Assembly: GCA_937871155.1 (NCBI GenBank)
Contig: CALMXV010000045.1
Span: 1-6,099 of the forward strand
Source: an uncultured Taibaiella sp.
Lineage (GTDB): Bacteria; Bacteroidota; Bacteroidia; Chitinophagales; Chitinophagaceae
Direction: 5' to 3'
Length of the DNA stretch: 6,099 nt
Made by a program: the position numbers and the translations under genes. Below are positions 5,162-6,099 of the stretch, piece after piece. A model generated the notes under the pieces. That model was given only the letters and a program-made list of their open reading frames with translations, did no database searches and was not told the DNA's origin. How positions within the stretch are numbered: position 1 is the first letter of the stretch; each line of letters begins with the position of its first letter.

Positions 5162-5911
5162 TTATAGTAGATAGAAACAAGTAAATACAAATACCCAAAC
5201 TAAATCTACAAAGTGCCAGTATAGTCCTACTTTTTCTACCATTTCGTAATGACCTCTTCTATCATAAGTACCATTTACCGTGTTTATCAAAATCATTACT
5301 AATAATACTACACCACTGAATACGTGCATTCCGTGGAATCCGGTGATGGTAAAGAAATAATTATAAAAATCGTGTGTGGCACGCATACCGGCACCAGCCG
5401 CAAAGGTAGGATCAGCTACAGCAGAGTCTCTAAAGAGATGTTTAAAACTATCTAAAGACATAGTGCTATCTGTAAAGGAGCCCCACCAAGCACCTTGATG
5501 ATGTAAGTGGGTCCATTCCCAAGCTTGGCAGCTAAGGAAGCAGATACCTCCAAGGATAGTCCACATTAACCATTTAGTTACTCCGGCTCTATCACCATAG
5601 TGGCCAGCATGTACTGCTAAAACCATGGTAACCGAACTCATAATGAGGATAAACGTCATCAAACTCACAAAAAGTAATGGTAAGTTTGCTTCTCCCATAA
5701 ACGGAAATGCGTGGAAAACCTTATTAGGATCCGGCCATACGCTACTAAAAAACCTGTTGGTACCGTATGAAATTAGGAATGCGCCGAAGGTAAAAGCATC
5801 TGAAAGTAGGAAAATCCACATCATCATTTTACCATAACTCACCTTAAAAGGAGACTGCCCTCCTTCCCAAATTTTCTGTTCTGTTGTTACTGCAGTTGCT
5901 TGTTGTGCCAT
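5162..5911 (-). CDS. Cytochrome c oxidase subunit III
   Basis: The non-catalytic core subunit III of an aa3/caa3-type oxidase in the inner membrane, where it supports the stability and proton uptake of subunit I. It has 249 residues. Membrane segments are seen at about 28-50, 76-100, 112-131, 181-208 and 229-249, which suits the five-helix bacterial form. Family marks are WIFLLSDAFTFGAF in the first helix, Glu132 in CQAWEWTHL, FFTITGFHGMHVFSG (187-200) and the C-terminal VEKVGLYWHFVDLVWVFVF. The stretch 135-180 forms a longer loop, as in other Bacteroidota copies. The ATG at 5909-5911 gives the usual polar N-terminus. It follows another subunit III gene by 45 bases, so the organism has two tandem subunit III genes. 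Confidence 0.95.
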   Translation of the reverse strand: MAQQATAVTTEQKIWEGGQSPFKVSYGKMMMWIFLLSDAFTFGAFLISYGTNRFFSSVWPDPNKVFHAFPFMGEANLPLLFVSLMTFILIMSSVTMVLAVHAGHYGDRAGVTKWLMWTILGGICFLSCQAWEWTHLHHQGAWWGSFTDSTMSLDSFKHLFRDSAVADPTFAAGAGMRATHDFYNYFFTITGFHGMHVFSGVVLLVMILINTVNGTYDRRGHYEMVEKVGLYWHFVDLVWVFVFTCFYLL

Positions 5912-5956
5912 AGAAGTGTAAAAAAAATAAAAAAGGTTGTAAAATTCAAGAAGTTT

Positions 5957-6099
5957 TTAATGATTAACTAGAAAGAATACAAATAAATATATCCATAATA
6001 TATCTACGAAGTGCCAATAAGTAGCTGCCATCTCCATACCGGTGTTGCTTCCAGACGGTATGTTTTTACGAATAGCTCTATAATAAACAATAGCTAATG
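5957..6099 (-). CDS. Cytochrome c oxidase subunit III, second copy (partial, C-terminus only)
   Basis: The last 46 codons of a gene that enters from the right edge; the stop TAA is at 5957-5959 (plus-strand TTA). The visible end contains MEMAATYWHFVDILWIYLFV, which matches the closing helix of subunit III and lines up with VEKVGLYWHFVDLVWVFVF of the neighbour downstream. Before it stands a loop, IRKNIPSGSNTG. It is therefore a paralogue of the complete gene at 5162-5911, upstream in the same operon, with a 45-base gap. A tandem pair of subunit III-like genes is a familiar layout in Bacteroidota oxidase operons. Whether the missing N-terminal part is complete cannot be seen. Confidence 0.85.
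   Translation of the reverse strand, partial: LAIVYYRAIRKNIPSGSNTGMEMAATYWHFVDILWIYLFVFFLVNH

Noticed and set aside
5625..5837. Plus-strand open frame inside subunit III
   Set aside because: It is antisense to a clear cytochrome oxidase subunit III and has no independent support.

Overview
The window looks like a chromosomal piece from a member of the Bacteroidota. The base composition is AT-rich and there are almost no Shine-Dalgarno sequences before the genes. Several intergenic regions carry the TAnnTTTG -7 promoter element typical of this phylum. The cytochrome oxidase cluster also has a Bacteroidota-style order (two subunit III genes, subunit IV, SCO, DUF420, then a small CxxC membrane protein). 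The sequence alone does not allow a safe family or genus assignment.

Left part (1-2675, all minus strand). The window opens with the first 22 codons of a secreted or exported protein that runs off the left edge, followed by about 270 bases with no convincing gene. Next comes a predicted lipoprotein of the glutathione peroxidase family, then a Tat-exported, lipoprotein-type flavin amine oxidase. The oxidase family makes hydrogen peroxide and the peroxidase family removes peroxides. Both carry export signals, so a shared extracytoplasmic role is possible, but it is only an inference.

Middle (2676-3131). A small DUF3817 membrane protein gene lies divergent from the amine oxidase gene and alone on the plus strand. 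It ends at a clear hairpin terminator that separates it from the convergent oxidase cluster.

Right part (3132-6099, all minus strand). Reading in the direction of transcription from the right edge: the C-terminal end of one cytochrome c oxidase subunit III, a complete second subunit III, a small subunit IV, a membrane-anchored SCO copper chaperone, a DUF420 (YozB/CtaM-type) membrane protein, and a 70-residue signal-peptide/CxxC/single-helix protein. Spacings are 45, 41, 20, 3 and 91 bases. The first five are best read as one operon for building and assembling an aa3/caa3-type terminal oxidase; subunits I and II would lie beyond the right edge. The last small gene is set apart by a 13-bp hairpin and a possible promoter of its own, so it may be co-transcribed, separately controlled, or both.

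No RNA gene, CRISPR array, insertion sequence or attachment site was recognised. Most of the window is ordinary core metabolism. The most interesting part is the poorly characterised CxxC microprotein with its leader hairpin at the end of the oxidase cluster.
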